In this document: in pieces, positions 12,805 to 24,980 of the stretch
Layout: every line of letters begins with the position of its first letter
How positions within the stretch are numbered: the first letter of the stretch is position 1
Assembly (NCBI RefSeq): GCF_015706575.1
Contig: NW_024037053.1
Span: 3,720,001-3,784,000 of the forward strand
DNA: 64,000 nt
DNA from: Patiria miniata
Taxonomy: Eukaryota; Echinodermata; Asteroidea; Valvatida; Asterinidae
Direction of reading: 5' to 3'
The notes under the pieces: model-generated
The model's input: the letters and a program-made list of their open reading frames with translations, nothing else
Told to the model about the DNA's origin: nothing
Database searches by the model: none
Position numbers and translations under genes: made by a program

Positions 12805-13825
12805 CTTGCTTCACTTATAACACATTAATTATACGATTCTTTCCAATTTATTTCGGATTGAATATATGTATTTCTTTAAATTCAATTTTTATAATTTTGT
12901 ATGGAGCAGCTTACAAAATGGATACGATATTATCATTCATGTTGTTATGTTTTAATGTCATAAATGTGTATATTCAGGATTTGTATGCAGGTGAATATGG
13001 GAAAGATGGACGATTTATTAGAACAGTCCATGAGAACAAATATTTTGGTTCCATTCAGGGATCGAATATAATTATTTGAAACATTTTGAGGCCGAAACCA
13101 AAGGTAACATCTCGCGAAAGCTTCATTCGTAATGGTACCCGATGTGATATAGAAGGCATGAAAAGGGACAACTAAGGGATGAACGAAGATGGCCTGCTTA
13201 GTGTCAGTTCCCCGTCATCCCGCTAAAAGTCTGTCTTTTATTATTCATAAAGGCAGCTTTGTTATAACAACGCAACGGTGAATCCAGACGAACTGGATGG
13301 CGATATTAGAGCCATTTCGACCGAATGAAAGTATTTTTTGAGAGACTTTGGCAAAATAATACCAAAGATAGCAATTTTAATCCGGCGTTGGCAAGATGAG
13401 CGTGTATCGGGTGAGTAACCGCAGTCGTCCGGGCGGGCATTCTGGTTCTTTTCAGAACGATAATCCTCTTAAAAACATGGAGTTCTGTTGTTAGGGGAAG
13501 GACACATATTCCCTTCGGATCAGACAGGACAAAACACTCAGTCATTTGAAGACGTATGCATTTGCAATCCTCAGCCTCTTTTTCTTTTTTTTCTCTGTTA
13601 AGAAAAAAAAGGACTCATTAAAGTTCCGACCCTGCAGTTGCTTGCTGCACTATCTGCATAGGTTCATCAGATGCCAAAATATCGCACGTTGGGATGGGCT
13701 GTAAGTTTGCAGTTTTGGTTTGAATAATTTTTCATTTAATCTTTATCAGATAGCCTCATTTATTACACATTTGCAATGAGTCAAAGCTTAATACTCACAG
13801 ATTGACGTGGACTTACGTATCTGAC

Positions 13826-13945
13826 ACATGCTAAACCATGTTGACAATGTGAGGGACGTGTCGCTAAACGTACCAAAACGGCGTTCCTACCTCAGGCGTC
13901 ACTCTTCATTATGTGCTGCTTTCTATGATTGTCAGATCATCTCGG
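13826..13945 (+). repeat. unclassified duplicated block, copy 2
   Basis: Second copy of the block at 10935-11064, about 2.9 kb downstream in the same orientation. It is slightly shorter because a run near gattatatatgctgctttctctataattg in copy 1 is contracted here. Conservation is strongest in the last 50 bases. Confidence 0.65.
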
Positions 13946-16900
13946 AAGAGATAAAGACACGGGCTTGTAAAATTGTGATATTGGGTGGCCCAAGGTTGCT
14001 CTTTTATGGCTATATAACTTTTTTTTTATTGTGCTTGATGAAAAATTAAAAAAATTACAGACATAGCATATTAAAGTTATACCAATCTGTACATGTTGAA
14101 TAGTTTCTTGGTACAACTTAAGTTAACCCTTTTCTTGGTGTGTATCAATGTACCTTCCATATATAAAGACCTCATGTGTTGCAGGTGTCTCATAGGGTGA
14201 TCTTTGTTAATTAATTGATTATCAATGAATGCACACAATGATTCACTTGTGCCTAACCAGGTGATACAAAAACCACGGCCCTTTAACTCCGCCTTGACAC
14301 CTAGTCTATACAATTTGCATTTAAATTGAGTGCAGTTATCAACCTGGGGAAAAAAAACGGCGTTCGTATGCAGATTGACACATTTCTAAAACGACTTATC
14401 GTTTTATCTTAGAGTAGATAACATCAATCTCCCCCGAAAAGATATTCATACATTCATGTGCAAATGACAACAAGCTCTAAGCTAAGCTATAGTGGAATCC
14501 CGCCTGCAGGCCATTGATATGTTCGCAAAGAAGTTGCCTTAGTTGAGAGAGTTAACGGCAACGTTGAACACAAGTTCGTTTTACATTTTTAAAGGTGGAG
14601 TATTGACCATTTGCGTCTATCCCAAAATTAACCAACCAAATTAGTGTTACTAACTTACTTGGTTTAAGGTTAATAATGACACTAAACTCACTGTGAAATT
14701 ATTCCTTCTGGCATGCGCTCATTTTGAAGAAAACAATGAAAAGGGTCATTTCCAAAAATGCGTCAAATGAACCATTTTTGGAAATTTCCGTTTACCAGTT
14801 TGGTTTGTAATTGGGTGAATCCGTGAATGGGTGCGCGCAAGCGTTGACACGACGCACAAGCGCGCGTGGTTGCTATTATTCGTAAGTTCAGTGCGCGTGC
14901 ATGACATCGCGTAGCTACAATCGGCTGAATGAGAACGTGTCCCGAACGCTGATTTCGGGCGCAATTCAAAACACGACTCGACAACTTTTGAATTGGAATC
15001 CTTATCCTAATATATTGTTTTCTCTGAATATACAACATTCACAGAGCTAAAACTTCATCAGGTTAGTTGTTAAGCACCCGTCTTTTAGATTTTGAGCACT
15101 TTTGTTGCTTCAAACGAACATAATGCACAAATGAAAATGATGATCCATACTCTACCTTTCAGTTTGTCGGATCTCAATTTCTAACCAAGAAAAAAAATAA
15201 TGTTATTATTGGCGTTTATACGCAAACTTGTGCAGCAGCTGCAGTGATCCGTTTGGCATTACAAATGCACATTTTTATCTCGACTGACATCGCTTCAATA
15301 AAAACATACGCTGCCTAATGCTGTTTATCAGTACCAGGTATCGCTGCGAAAACAGCGATGACGTCACGCATCATGACGTCATAGACCCATATATGTATAT
15401 CTTAACCCATGGAAAAGGTCTCCGAAGTGTTTTTCGTAGGATGAACTGATTCACGACTCCAAAAATCCCGAACGACGTGCGTCTTGCGACGCTACTTAAG
15501 CACATATATTTACATTTATTGTCTTGAATATGCTTCGTGTACAAAATATCTTGCATTGAATTGAACTATAGCAATACAGATATAGGTTAAGCTGCCATTA
15601 TTATGTCTTTTTGTGGCATTTTCTTACCGCATTCAATATTTGTTGGACACGTTTCTGAGTGAACAACCAACAAAAGTGGAACATTTTGCAAAAAGAAATG
15701 GACAAAAAGGTGTAAAATTTTCTCCCTTTTTCATCAAATTAAAAAATACTTATATTCAGTCAATGATGAACATTAATTATGTATCTTACCAGTCTGATGT
15801 TCTCATACATAGTCAAAAAACGTCAGAAATGGGTCTGGCCAAGAACAGAATTATTTTCTTCAACTAAAGACACCATGTTGAATTAAGTCTATTTTTACCT
15901 TTGCCCAAATTGACACACCAGGCATGGCACATGATGGCACTATCGACATCATCTTGAGCCACCGGAGTCATATCTAAGCTTTGGTATGAGGCGGGGGGGG
16001 GGTACGTGTAGGTAGCCTGCGCAAAAGCGTGCAATCTCGCCTTGTCGGGCGATAAGTATCAAGCAAACACACGCCACGATGCCGCGGTGTTTCAAACCCG
16101 ACGCCATCCGATCGCCTATCGCGATATAAGGGCAGCGCAGTGACACGACGTCGATACGGTAGCCAGTTGTTATAGACAGACGCATTACACCTTCCGCGCT
16201 CACTCACATGTAAAATCAACAGCTTTTAATGAATCGATGGGGCCGGGGCCAGACTACAAACCGCTCGAGCGCAAGCGGATATAGCGATGGTATCACGCAG
16301 TAGTTTCTAAGACAGAAATAGTCGGAAAGCAATCTCTACTCTCTCAAAACGTCTTTTCGGTTTGCGATCACAATAGACTTTGTTCACGAGTCGGCCATAT
16401 TAAATTGAAAGCAAGGTAAATTTGTGATTAAATTTCCTACTGTTTTAAGCCACTTTAAATATTTTGAAAGTGAGGCTTCGAACGCACTCCAATCATAAAA
16501 TAGTCTGGCACCATCCCATTCAACAGTTTACAATACAAAAATAGATTCAGGGAACATGATCGAAAATATCTTCTTCGTGAATAAGGTCTATATTTAACTA
16601 AATATCTCATATGCAATATATAAATCATTATGTACCTGCTTGTGGTTTTGATGTATGGCTCAGTATTCGGCATCTAGACACAATCCAGACGGGTAAAAAT
16701 GATGACTGTGCATGTATCTGTTGATTTCCATCGTGGACGATTTGTAAAAAGGCCTATTGCTGAAATGGCATATTGCTGGCGAATTGTGACTCATTTTTCG
16801 GAGTTGGCTCACATTATTTTGGAGTAGTAAGATGTTGAGGAGTATTGTGTCATCTGTAAAGGATATTGTGAAATCTTTTCTATTTGTTCTTTGTAAACGC

Positions 16901-19900
16901 TAGCTTTCTTTACGACGACTTAGGAAATTGTTCGAGTCGGATATTCATTCTCTCGACACCTCCCTTTGTCATTCACTAAGTACACAGACTGACTTCGATG
17001 ACACTCACAAGCCAGTCTTTATTCAAGTCGCCGTGTTATGACATTAATAATGCTGTCAACACTTGATAATATTGCGCGCTGCTCCAAACAAACATTCTAC
17101 ACGTGTCTGTGGGCTGTGCCTTTTTTTTGCTCCCGCGCAAATCTCGCCTCCGATTGATTACTCGCGACAAATTGCCGGCCCCAAATGGCCGAAAAAATAT
17201 TGGGCAGGAAAGCCACTCCGCTCTGTTACCCTTACTCCACTCCCCGTGTGTCGTTGCAGCGCTTTCCCTTCGTCCACGCATGCCTGCCAACTCATTTTTC
17301 GGCTTTGTAATCAAGTGACGAGGCGCTGTCGCCTGACTTTCCCGGCTGTTAATTCGCGCGCTCACCGCGCGGACGCGGGAGTGAAGAAAAAGAAAAAAAG
17401 AAGAAGGAAAAAAACTAGAGATGTAATGATGGATCTTGCACAGCCCCCCGGGTGAGCCGGTGACGTGACCCTTGTAATTCATTGATTTACGCGGCAGAGG
17501 AGATCCGAAGACGAGCGTCAGATTAGATTTCTTTCCTGTTGAAGGTTTACGGGAGGTAAATGAAAACCCTCACCCCCTCGTTTGGCCGCAGTGGCCAGCG
17601 GGGACGCCGGAGGACAAAAGGGGGCTCGCTTCGGATGCGAACTTGCCATGTCCAATGGCATGCGCTGCTGCGCAACTTTTTTTTAAAGGTGTCCGGAGGC
17701 CTGGCCCGTACTGCCGGCATTAAAGACACTCTCTTTAATTTTCTGGAATCTATTTTCGTTTGGTGACCCGGTGTCGTTCAGAAACCTGATAGAGTATAAG
17801 TTGTATGTAGAGTAGCCGGTATTAATGCAAAAGACTTGTTGCGACCTCGACATTTCGAGCGAAGTTACAGGTCGTCAACCTTTACCAAAAACAAATACAA
17901 TATCAAATACGAGTCTTGAAGTTAAAATGGAGTTGACCATTGTAATATCGTGCTAAGATACAATTCGATTTTTTCTCCTAGAAAGGTACCAACTCATTCG
18001 GAAGAATTACAAAAAAAAAGTTAAGAAATTGTGAGTTAATTTCGCAGCTCCCATAGCGTGAAGGTAATGCATTGATCGAACCAGCAGCCTGGGTCTAATA
18101 ATGTCGAATTTCCAAACAGATGGCTAAAAACAAAAAGAAAATAAATCTAAATTACTTCCTCACTGATTTGCGCAATAAAGCACAAATTTATCGCACTCAG
18201 TGCGTGTGATTCCGTAATACAGTGAAGCAAAAAGAAGACAAATCGTGCCTTTAGTGGTACAAAATAAGAGTAAAGAGTGATCAAGATACAAAGCCAACGG
18301 AACTATAGCAAGCCTATTTCTAACCCTTTTAAAATGTTAATCAGTGACATTTTACCACCCTGATTATGATATTCATGTTATGTCCATTCAAGGTGATTGT
18401 AACCCCAAATGGCATGGATATTTTTCGAATATGATTCAAAGAGTTATTAAGTTCCACAATATTCGCATTGATCTCGGTAGACATTCGATTATTCTGCGAC
18501 CGTAGCCTATTCTGCAACTTGACATTTCTTATTCACATCTTGGCCACACAACAATTCAGACGGCCTAGCTTTAAAGATTACGAAAAAAAAAGCTTTCAAA
18601 GCGAGTGGAAATATTCATATCTCCTCATGCAGGTCCACGGGGAGAGCTGTCAGATCCACTGAACGCAGCCGAAGCTTTCCACCGTGAAAAGTGCCGATTA
18701 GCGGGCGTATAAGACACAGAGAAATACCTCAGTCGCTAGCACCGCGTGCCGGCCACCGCTCTCTCGCCGAACCTACCTCCGGTCCTCTGGCTCCCATTCG
18801 TCATTGTTTCTGTATATTTAGCTGTTCCCTTGTTTGGCGAAGGCCGCCCTGATATGAATAATATCTACCTTCGTTGGAAACCAGCTGTATAGTGCTAAAC
18901 CAGGAGTCTTTAGTCTGGTATACGATTGCCATCGGCTTTATGATGCGTTCGGCTCCAAGCCGCCACATCACATGCAGCAAAAGGAGCGATGATGGCTGGG
19001 CAGTGTTAGGACAAGTTGGACGGAGGCCATTTTTCTTCCTCTTGTTTCTACCCCCGAGTGGCGCACTTGAAACATGAATATGACCAGCTCGCGAACCTAG
19101 CGGCGATGGGTTCGGTTATTAACTTGTCGCCTTTGAAGTCGAAACCCTATAAATCTGCTCATTTCCATTTTCGGTCCGCGATGAAAATTGCATTTGCGAG
19201 CGCGACGAGGCCGTGAATTTTCAATGACAATTTATGGACGAAAAGCTCCTCGCCGAACGAACAAGAACGCAACGCTTCGCTGTCTTGTATCAGAAGACAT
19301 CCTTGTTATTTTTGTTGTTATGTCACCGATATATTGAGCAATTTCTCTTCATTACAACATCTTCCCGGAAAGACCTACATTGAAATTCGAAAAGCACGTA
19401 GTCCCATGCATTGTGTTTGAGAATACAAAATCTGCCGAGCAACGGTTACTTTTGATTGGAAATTAAGTTTTGGGGTTAATTACTTTATTCAAAACGATTC
19501 ATAGAAACATTTGTAATTTTCTCCAAAAATGTCGAGTATGAGAACTTGTCTCATTGTGCATCTTGTTGACCTGCTCATCAGCTTTCTAAGCATGTATAGT
19601 TTGTTTGAAATATTCCATTTTCAAGGGATTTTATTGCTATCCAATGATTTATTTTAGAGTTCAGTAGATCAAGCAATTACATGATTAATTTTTGTTTTAT
19701 GCTGTGGAAGATAATCAGATACATCCCATTACTACATTGGGTTTGCATCCAGACGCTCCTTTCCCGGACATCGGATCAAAAGCAGTGATTCGCCACTCGT
19801 CAAGTCATGTTTTTATAATGTCTGTATCAGTTTTCTTTTTTTTGTAGAATTGCAGGCAATCGATGAATACCATGTTGTTACAACAAAAGAGATTTTTTTC

Positions 19901-20800
19901 TTTAATCCCAATTCACGTATTGGCTTACGAGACGTATCACAGAACACTGCAATGTATATAGTTACGATGTATTGTATATAATTCAACCTCCTTGGGTAAA
20001 TCATACAAGACACCATAGAACGCTTGTAGAATTGCGTTGAATTTTCAACGTGCAGTTGATCCAAAAGTAATGTTTAACCTTTCGACTTCCTGTCAAGTCA
20101 AACGTCACATTATGCCACGTGTTTGTGTTTTTTTTTTATTCCCCGCGAACTTCGATCGATTGGTATCTACAGTTGGCACAGATTTTAATTCCGAACCCCG
20201 GCTTTGCTGGCCCAGATTAAAAATGGGTCTGTCTAGTCCGCGTGACACGAACTGCACGGCGAATTGTGTGTTTTGGTCTGGGGCGGGCTTTGCGATTTTG
20301 ACAGCGGAGCACGAGCGCTCGGTTGTCACTGTGGGGAGCCTTCATTGACGATGCGCGTATCTGACCGACCGGTAACGACTGCACCATTGCGAGGTGAACG
20401 CGGCACCCAATGGCAGGCCGTATATCGCGGCCCGCTCGCCTGCTCATTCATTGAGTCAGTCAGTCACGATCGCTTACACATACGGAATCAGTTCTGCGAG
20501 AGATCTTAAAAGGGGCGTGTTCTCCAGTCGCCACTCCGACAGGGGACCGCGGCGGAGGCGAGAGAGAGAGAGAGCAGGGAGAAATGAATGACCAGTGTTA
20601 AATATTCTGTCGCCGGCTGCTTTTCAACAACAATTTGTCTTGTGACTTGCACTTAGGCCGTGCGTACGTTACGCGTCGAGGCTCAGTCATCATCAACGGG
20701 CTGGAAATGGAGAACACGCGACGATTCTTCTCCTTCCTTCTTGAAATGAAGGCAATGTATGAATTTTATGCTGTTGAACTGTGTTTCTTCTCTCTTCCTG
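13946..20800. other. no gene recognised; alternating AT-rich DNA and GC-richer islands
   Basis: GC-richer islands lie at about 14810-14960, 16000-16180, 17100-17460, 18640-18800 and 20150-20590. Open frames here reach at most 148 codons and carry no recognisable domain. The islands are candidates for conserved enhancers or upstream exons of the mir-137 host RNA. Paired CREs at 15359-15381 are listed separately. Confidence 0.45.
15359..15381. promoter_or_regulatory. two full CRE sites, 15 bp apart
   Basis: TGACGTCA occurs at 15359-15366 and 15374-15381, preceded by a short palindrome (tcgctgcgaaaacagcga). This is the second paired CRE cluster in the window. Confidence 0.4.
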
Positions 20801-20803
20801 CAG

Positions 20804-21173
20804 CTTCTTATTATGGCAATATTGCGTCTTGGGCGACACGGGAGTGTAATGTATCCATCGGTCATAGAATGTGCTGATGTGCTTCGCGGGGTCGAGAAGC
20901 TTGGCAGCGTAGTGCATGTGTTATAGTAACATCTTCAAAGCCCACGAAGATTGCCAACGTATGTTCATCATTCTGTGAATATGACAGAAAAGGTGGCGAC
21001 TGTCACCGGTTTCTGCATCTACACCCTCCCCATCCCACCTGACATCACTTCCTTTATCTCACCTCTCCCGCCAACGTCATCACCTCAGCCACCATAATAC
21101 GAGCCAAGTTGTCATCGGGACCGCCGAGTCTGCGCACCGATGTATCGCCCACCACATTATGCCCCGTTTACAG
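20804..21173 (+). ncRNA. putative exon of a mir-137 host RNA
   Basis: The stretch is preceded by a textbook 3' splice site: a pyrimidine run of about 20 bases ending TTCCTGCAG at 20803, with a plausible branch region (ctgttgaac) upstream. It ends at CAG|GTGAGA, a strong 5' splice site after 21173. The reading frames are broken by stops and show no domain, so if it is an exon it is probably non-coding. It lies on the mir-137 strand, about 1.2 kb upstream of the hairpin. The signals are read directly; use as an exon is inference. Confidence 0.3.
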
Positions 21174-21436
21174 GTGAGATAATTTTTTCCTTCTTCTTCT
21201 ACGTTCCTGTTGCTCTCAATGTGTCCCCGGTGTTTTAGCGGACATGCCGCGCTCCGTGTTGAAACTCCTTCCTTCTTTCTGTGCTTGGCTCTCTTCTTGT
21301 TTGTCTCTCACTCCCTTCCCACTCACCTTCAGATCAACGGACCGTCTCACCTAGCACGTACGCCGGGCAGCCGAGGGGGCAAACCTCTTTTTCTTCCCCA
21401 CTACTCTCTCTTTCTTTATCCCTCTTCTCTTGACAG

Positions 21437-21607
21437 GCGCATAATTTTTTTCGCATCCGTCGGGGGAAACATATTTTCCGATCGATACGCTACTGCGGTG
21501 CCATCGACAGGTTAAGCACGTGCCAGTTCCAATGATCCATATGGACAGACAAGCCATCAAGATCTCATCGCGTAGGAATACAGCCAGCGCGACTCGGCTA
21601 AAATAAG
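21437..21607 (+). ncRNA. putative exon of a mir-137 host RNA
   Basis: Upstream is one of the longest pyrimidine tracts in the window (about 21402-21430), ending TTGACAG at 21436. The segment ends at AAG|GTACGT after 21607, and a weaker donor, CAG|GTTAAG, follows 21510. Paired with the donor at 21173 the intervening intron would be 263 bp. The next acceptor, before 21652, is only 44 bp beyond the strong donor, so either the 21510 donor is used or this exon and the next are alternatives. No coding frame is apparent. Confidence 0.27.
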
Positions 21608-22090
21608 GTACGTTTCTGCACCCTTTTTCCCCCTCTATTTCGTGTCTCTAGTTGTGGACCAAATAAAATGTTAATACCGACTAATGTTATGTTCGCCCGC
21701 GGGACGCCGCTGCTTCAATTCTTTTAATATGTGTGTAATGAATGGACTGGCGGCCTTAATGCACCGTGGAGACCCAGCGTCCATTCCTCAAATTATTCTG
21801 CCATATCTCCTTGTAATAAACCCCCTGGCCATTAAGCATATAAATGACGTCTCTCCTCGTGTAAATGCACAATGCCCGTGCCAAGCACCGAAAGAGAAAA
21901 CTGGAGAGAAAAGCACACACACATGGCATGCACAGAGTATTCACTGGCGCGCTAATTATGACCGGTTGTGGATTTCCAATTTGGGAAGAGCAATCGTATG
22001 ATGACAATAATGAATTCGGACTATCAGTCGGAAGAGGCGCTCTTCAGGAACCGGCCGCTTCTCCATTATGGGAGAAAGAAAAAACCCTCG

Positions 22091-22180
22091 TATATATATG
22101 AATCACCCGGAGCAGAGCGGCTAGTTATATATACTGTCAGTGTACATAATAGGCGGCCAGGAGTTGGGCCGCCTGCCTGA
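22091..22180 (+). promoter_or_regulatory. candidate TATA-type core promoter upstream of mir-137
   Basis: TATATATA occurs at 22091-22098 and a second run, TTATATATA, begins near 22125, in an otherwise GC-rich stretch about 230-280 bp before the hairpin. A small perfect inverted repeat (AGGCGGCC at 22151-22158 and GGCCGCCT at 22167-22174) follows. Spacing would allow starts near 22121 or 22156. TATA-like strings are common in AT-rich DNA, so this is a weak call supported mainly by position. Confidence 0.25.
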
Positions 22181-22351
22181 GCTGCGCGCTCCGCTCCTCG
22201 GGACTGTTTGCTGATTGTCAGTGAAGACAACTCGGATCCGGACGAGAGGAGCAGCTCAAGATTGATTCGAACCCCTATTAAAACCCCGCTGATGATGTTG
22301 ACAAGGGGTCCCCGGCTCCCCCCTGCTCCGTCGCCCGCCTGGCCGGGACCC

Positions 22352-22446
22352 ACTACAGATCCCTTGATTACGGGTATTCTCGGGTTAATAATACAGTTAA
22401 TTGATGTTATTGCTTGAGAATACACGTAGTGACGGGTTCCCACGTC
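22352..22446 (+). ncRNA. mir-137: mir-137 microRNA precursor hairpin
   Basis: This is a microRNA gene. The processed 3'-arm product would silence mRNAs through Argonaute in the cytoplasm; in other animals miR-137 is mainly neural. The mature segment is 22407-22429 (or 22408-22429), with seed ATTGCTT followed by GAGAATACACGTAG. From memory this matches the insect and other invertebrate miR-137 and differs from the vertebrate form (AAGAATACGCGTAG). The 5' arm at about 22370-22394 contains GGGTATTCTC, which pairs with GAGAATAC, and TTAATAA, which pairs with TTATTG; the loop is roughly 22395-22406. The lower stem continues through ATTACG/CGTAGT and GATCCC/GGG. I see no other hairpin clustered with it. 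The only real doubt is the exact precursor ends. Confidence 0.95.
22407..22429 (+). ncRNA. mir-137: mature miR-137-3p
   Basis: The mature product lies on the 3' arm, as in all known miR-137 genes. Its 5' end is ambiguous between 22407 (TTATTGC) and 22408 (TATTGC), because either start occurs in the family. The seed-bearing half and the ACACGTAG tail are both intact, so the product should be functional. The star strand would come from about 22371-22393. Confidence 0.9.
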
Positions 22447-24967
22447 GACAGCGGCTCTCAATATGGCAACCTATCTACCTTTAATGTCGACACTGTGTGT
22501 GTTTGTGTGGTGTGCGCCTCGTTCCTCCCAAAACAGCTTGCGGACATTCTACACTAGAAATATGGACCGTGTTTCCATGGCTCAGAGGTAAGTTATACGC
22601 ACGATCAATAATAGATAAACCAGCGAGAGTTTACCAGTAATTCACCGTGCATTATCAATTCTAATGTGCATGTTTCATCACCTTTGAAACGATGCTTGAA
22701 CGGTGAAACATTCATGATAACATCAGTTGGTGTATTTACGTTTGCTACCGCTGCTGCTGCTTGTATCTATTTACGGTCGTGATTTGTGTTAACCTATTTC
22801 AAGAGACTTTTTGTACCATTTAGTTTACAGGTGTTACTGCTGTTGCTGTTAACAAACTGTTGCTGAAACTTGCTACATTTTAGCTGACTGGCTTGTTCCA
22901 TTGCTATCATGCGTTCGTGTGCATTATGGAACTGACATTGATGCATATTTTGATGCAGATAATGTGATTACATTTTCAGGTTTTATTCCCTAGATTTTTC
23001 CTTCAAAAGCTGGTTACTTTTGTTGAGGACGTTCTTTGTTTTAGTGAAGTTCTATTCCATTTCTTGCAGTTCACTTTCATTCGCTAAAACATCAGACTCG
23101 TCTATTATGTTTATTGATTATGTTTGTCTTAATGCTGTTAATAAATTCTACTTGGAATATCAATATCCATCGATTGGACAAAAAAGGGAAAAGGACGAAA
23201 AAGTGACTGGTTACGTATAGCTTTTAAGATTTAAAAAAAGGTGGATTTTCAAGCAGAAATCGAGGTTAGCGCCAGACATTAATTATGTAATGTATTCAGC
23301 ACATTGGATTTTAGTATTATTTATTCATAGCAGGCTTTGATAATTTATGGCTAGATGCGCATGCATCCGTGAGATGAGTGCAAAACAAAATTGGACTTCT
23401 ATCATTTTGAAATTATTAATTCAACAACACATGTACAAATCCATAAATTGACTTTAAATAGAGTACGAGCCAAGACAGAGTAAACAGCGATTGCAAAACG
23501 AGTTTGTTCTCTTGTCGACTTTCTTATGTATAATGTCTTCAAGTTACTCTTGATTTTTATTTCGAAAGCAGATTTTTTACGCTAAATTTCTTATATTCAC
23601 ACATTAAATTCTTAGCATATGGACTCGTGATGAACAACAGTCCAATAACATTATGCATCACTTAAGTAAAACAAAGGGAAAAGCTGTCAAACTATTAATG
23701 TCTCACATAAAAATATTTACGAGGTCCTGCTATGGCCTCGTTCTTTGACTGCGGCAATTGCCACGTTCAATTTCATTTCAGATTTCGGTGCGCCAGTTCT
23801 GACACTCGCCGCCTGCATATAAAGCGCCGTGTTCTTTTAATCACACTGAGTCAATACCGTCCAGTTTGCCCTCTGTCGCGAGATCAACGTAGCAATTCAC
23901 CACCATACACTCCCTCTGTATAGAGGGAGAGTGCAGTGATGGTCGCACCGGCGCAGGTTTGTCACCCCGGCCCGGCGTTTCTTAGAGTTTACACAGGGAG
24001 TTTGGGCAAAGAAGAGAGTCTACACAACCTCCAGATTGTTACACATGGACAAGGGTTTAATGGTACTCCTTCAGATCATGGGGAGAGCGAGATAAAAGGG
24101 TAAAAGAAAAGAGAGAGGGTGGAAGGGGGAAGGAACTGGAGTGATGCCTTTTTACTTTGTCATGTCGTGCCGCCAATACATAATTGTGAGGATGCTTTGA
24201 GGCGTCCATTATCATCAGAGGCCGAGACAAGAGGGCAGGGTCCGTGTGCACTTCGGCCCGATTTCGAACCATCTTTCCTCGGCTTTATCTTACCTAACAC
24301 TGGCAGCATTGCAGAGGCGTCTCGCTCCCCGAGGTTCAAAGGGTACAGCCGAGGTTCGCGAGGTGCGCGATGTGTGCGATGTGCACGAGATGCGACACTG
24401 GGTCGGGTTCAAAGTGCGCCACTCTTACTACTCGAAAATCGTCCAAGCTGTGTCAAAAATATATCTTGCCAATAAAGCGCAACCAAGGACACACCTTTAT
24501 TACTTGACACTTCTTGTCATTAGTTGGTGAGGGTAATTAGGCCTAGTAATCAATAATAAGTGCTGTCCGGGAAAAGCGTCCCAGCACAGGATTCTGCTTC
24601 ATCGTGCATTTGGCCTGAGGGAATTCTACAAGTTGTCGGGGCAAATTGTAAGGAGTAGTCGAGCAGAAGATACTGCTAAATAAGATTAGATAAGCAGAAA
24701 TAAGTTGAGAATCGGGTCGAATGGAATACACATCGCTTAATTGTTATTTAATTTGACTGATCATCTTCATGCTAAGCGAGCGTTGTTTCTGCTTATAGCC
24801 TACTTGAAGCACTTAAACAACTGTGTTTATAGCAAGTTATCATCCTGAGTACAGTATCTCTTAACCACTTTCGCCACGTCACGTCAAACTGCTGTGCCAA
24901 CATATCGCTCAGTAATATTAAAACCAGGAATATATTCGCTATAATATCCAATCAGAGAAGACATCCC

Positions 24968-24980
24968 AGGTCAAAGGTCA
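24968..24980 (+). promoter_or_regulatory. perfect DR1 nuclear receptor site
   Basis: AGGTCAAAGGTCA is two AGGTCA half-sites separated by one base, the consensus for HNF4, RXR heterodimers and COUP-TF. It lies about 2.5 kb downstream of mir-137. The related strings aggttcaaagg (about 24332) and ggttcaaagtg (about 24405) lie some 0.6 kb upstream of it. Occupancy is unknown. Confidence 0.4.

Larger units (their letters stand above)
21652..22587 (+). ncRNA. putative exon carrying mir-137
   Basis: An acceptor (pyrimidine run, then TGTCTCTAG ending at 21651) and a near-ideal donor (AGAG|GTAAGT after 22587) bound a segment that contains the whole mir-137 hairpin. This would make the microRNA exonic in its host RNA; I recall that the human mir-137 host RNA also carries the microRNA in an exon. 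Alternatively, transcription may start inside this segment at one of the TATA-like sites near 22091 or 22126. The segment has no long coding frame. Confidence 0.27.
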
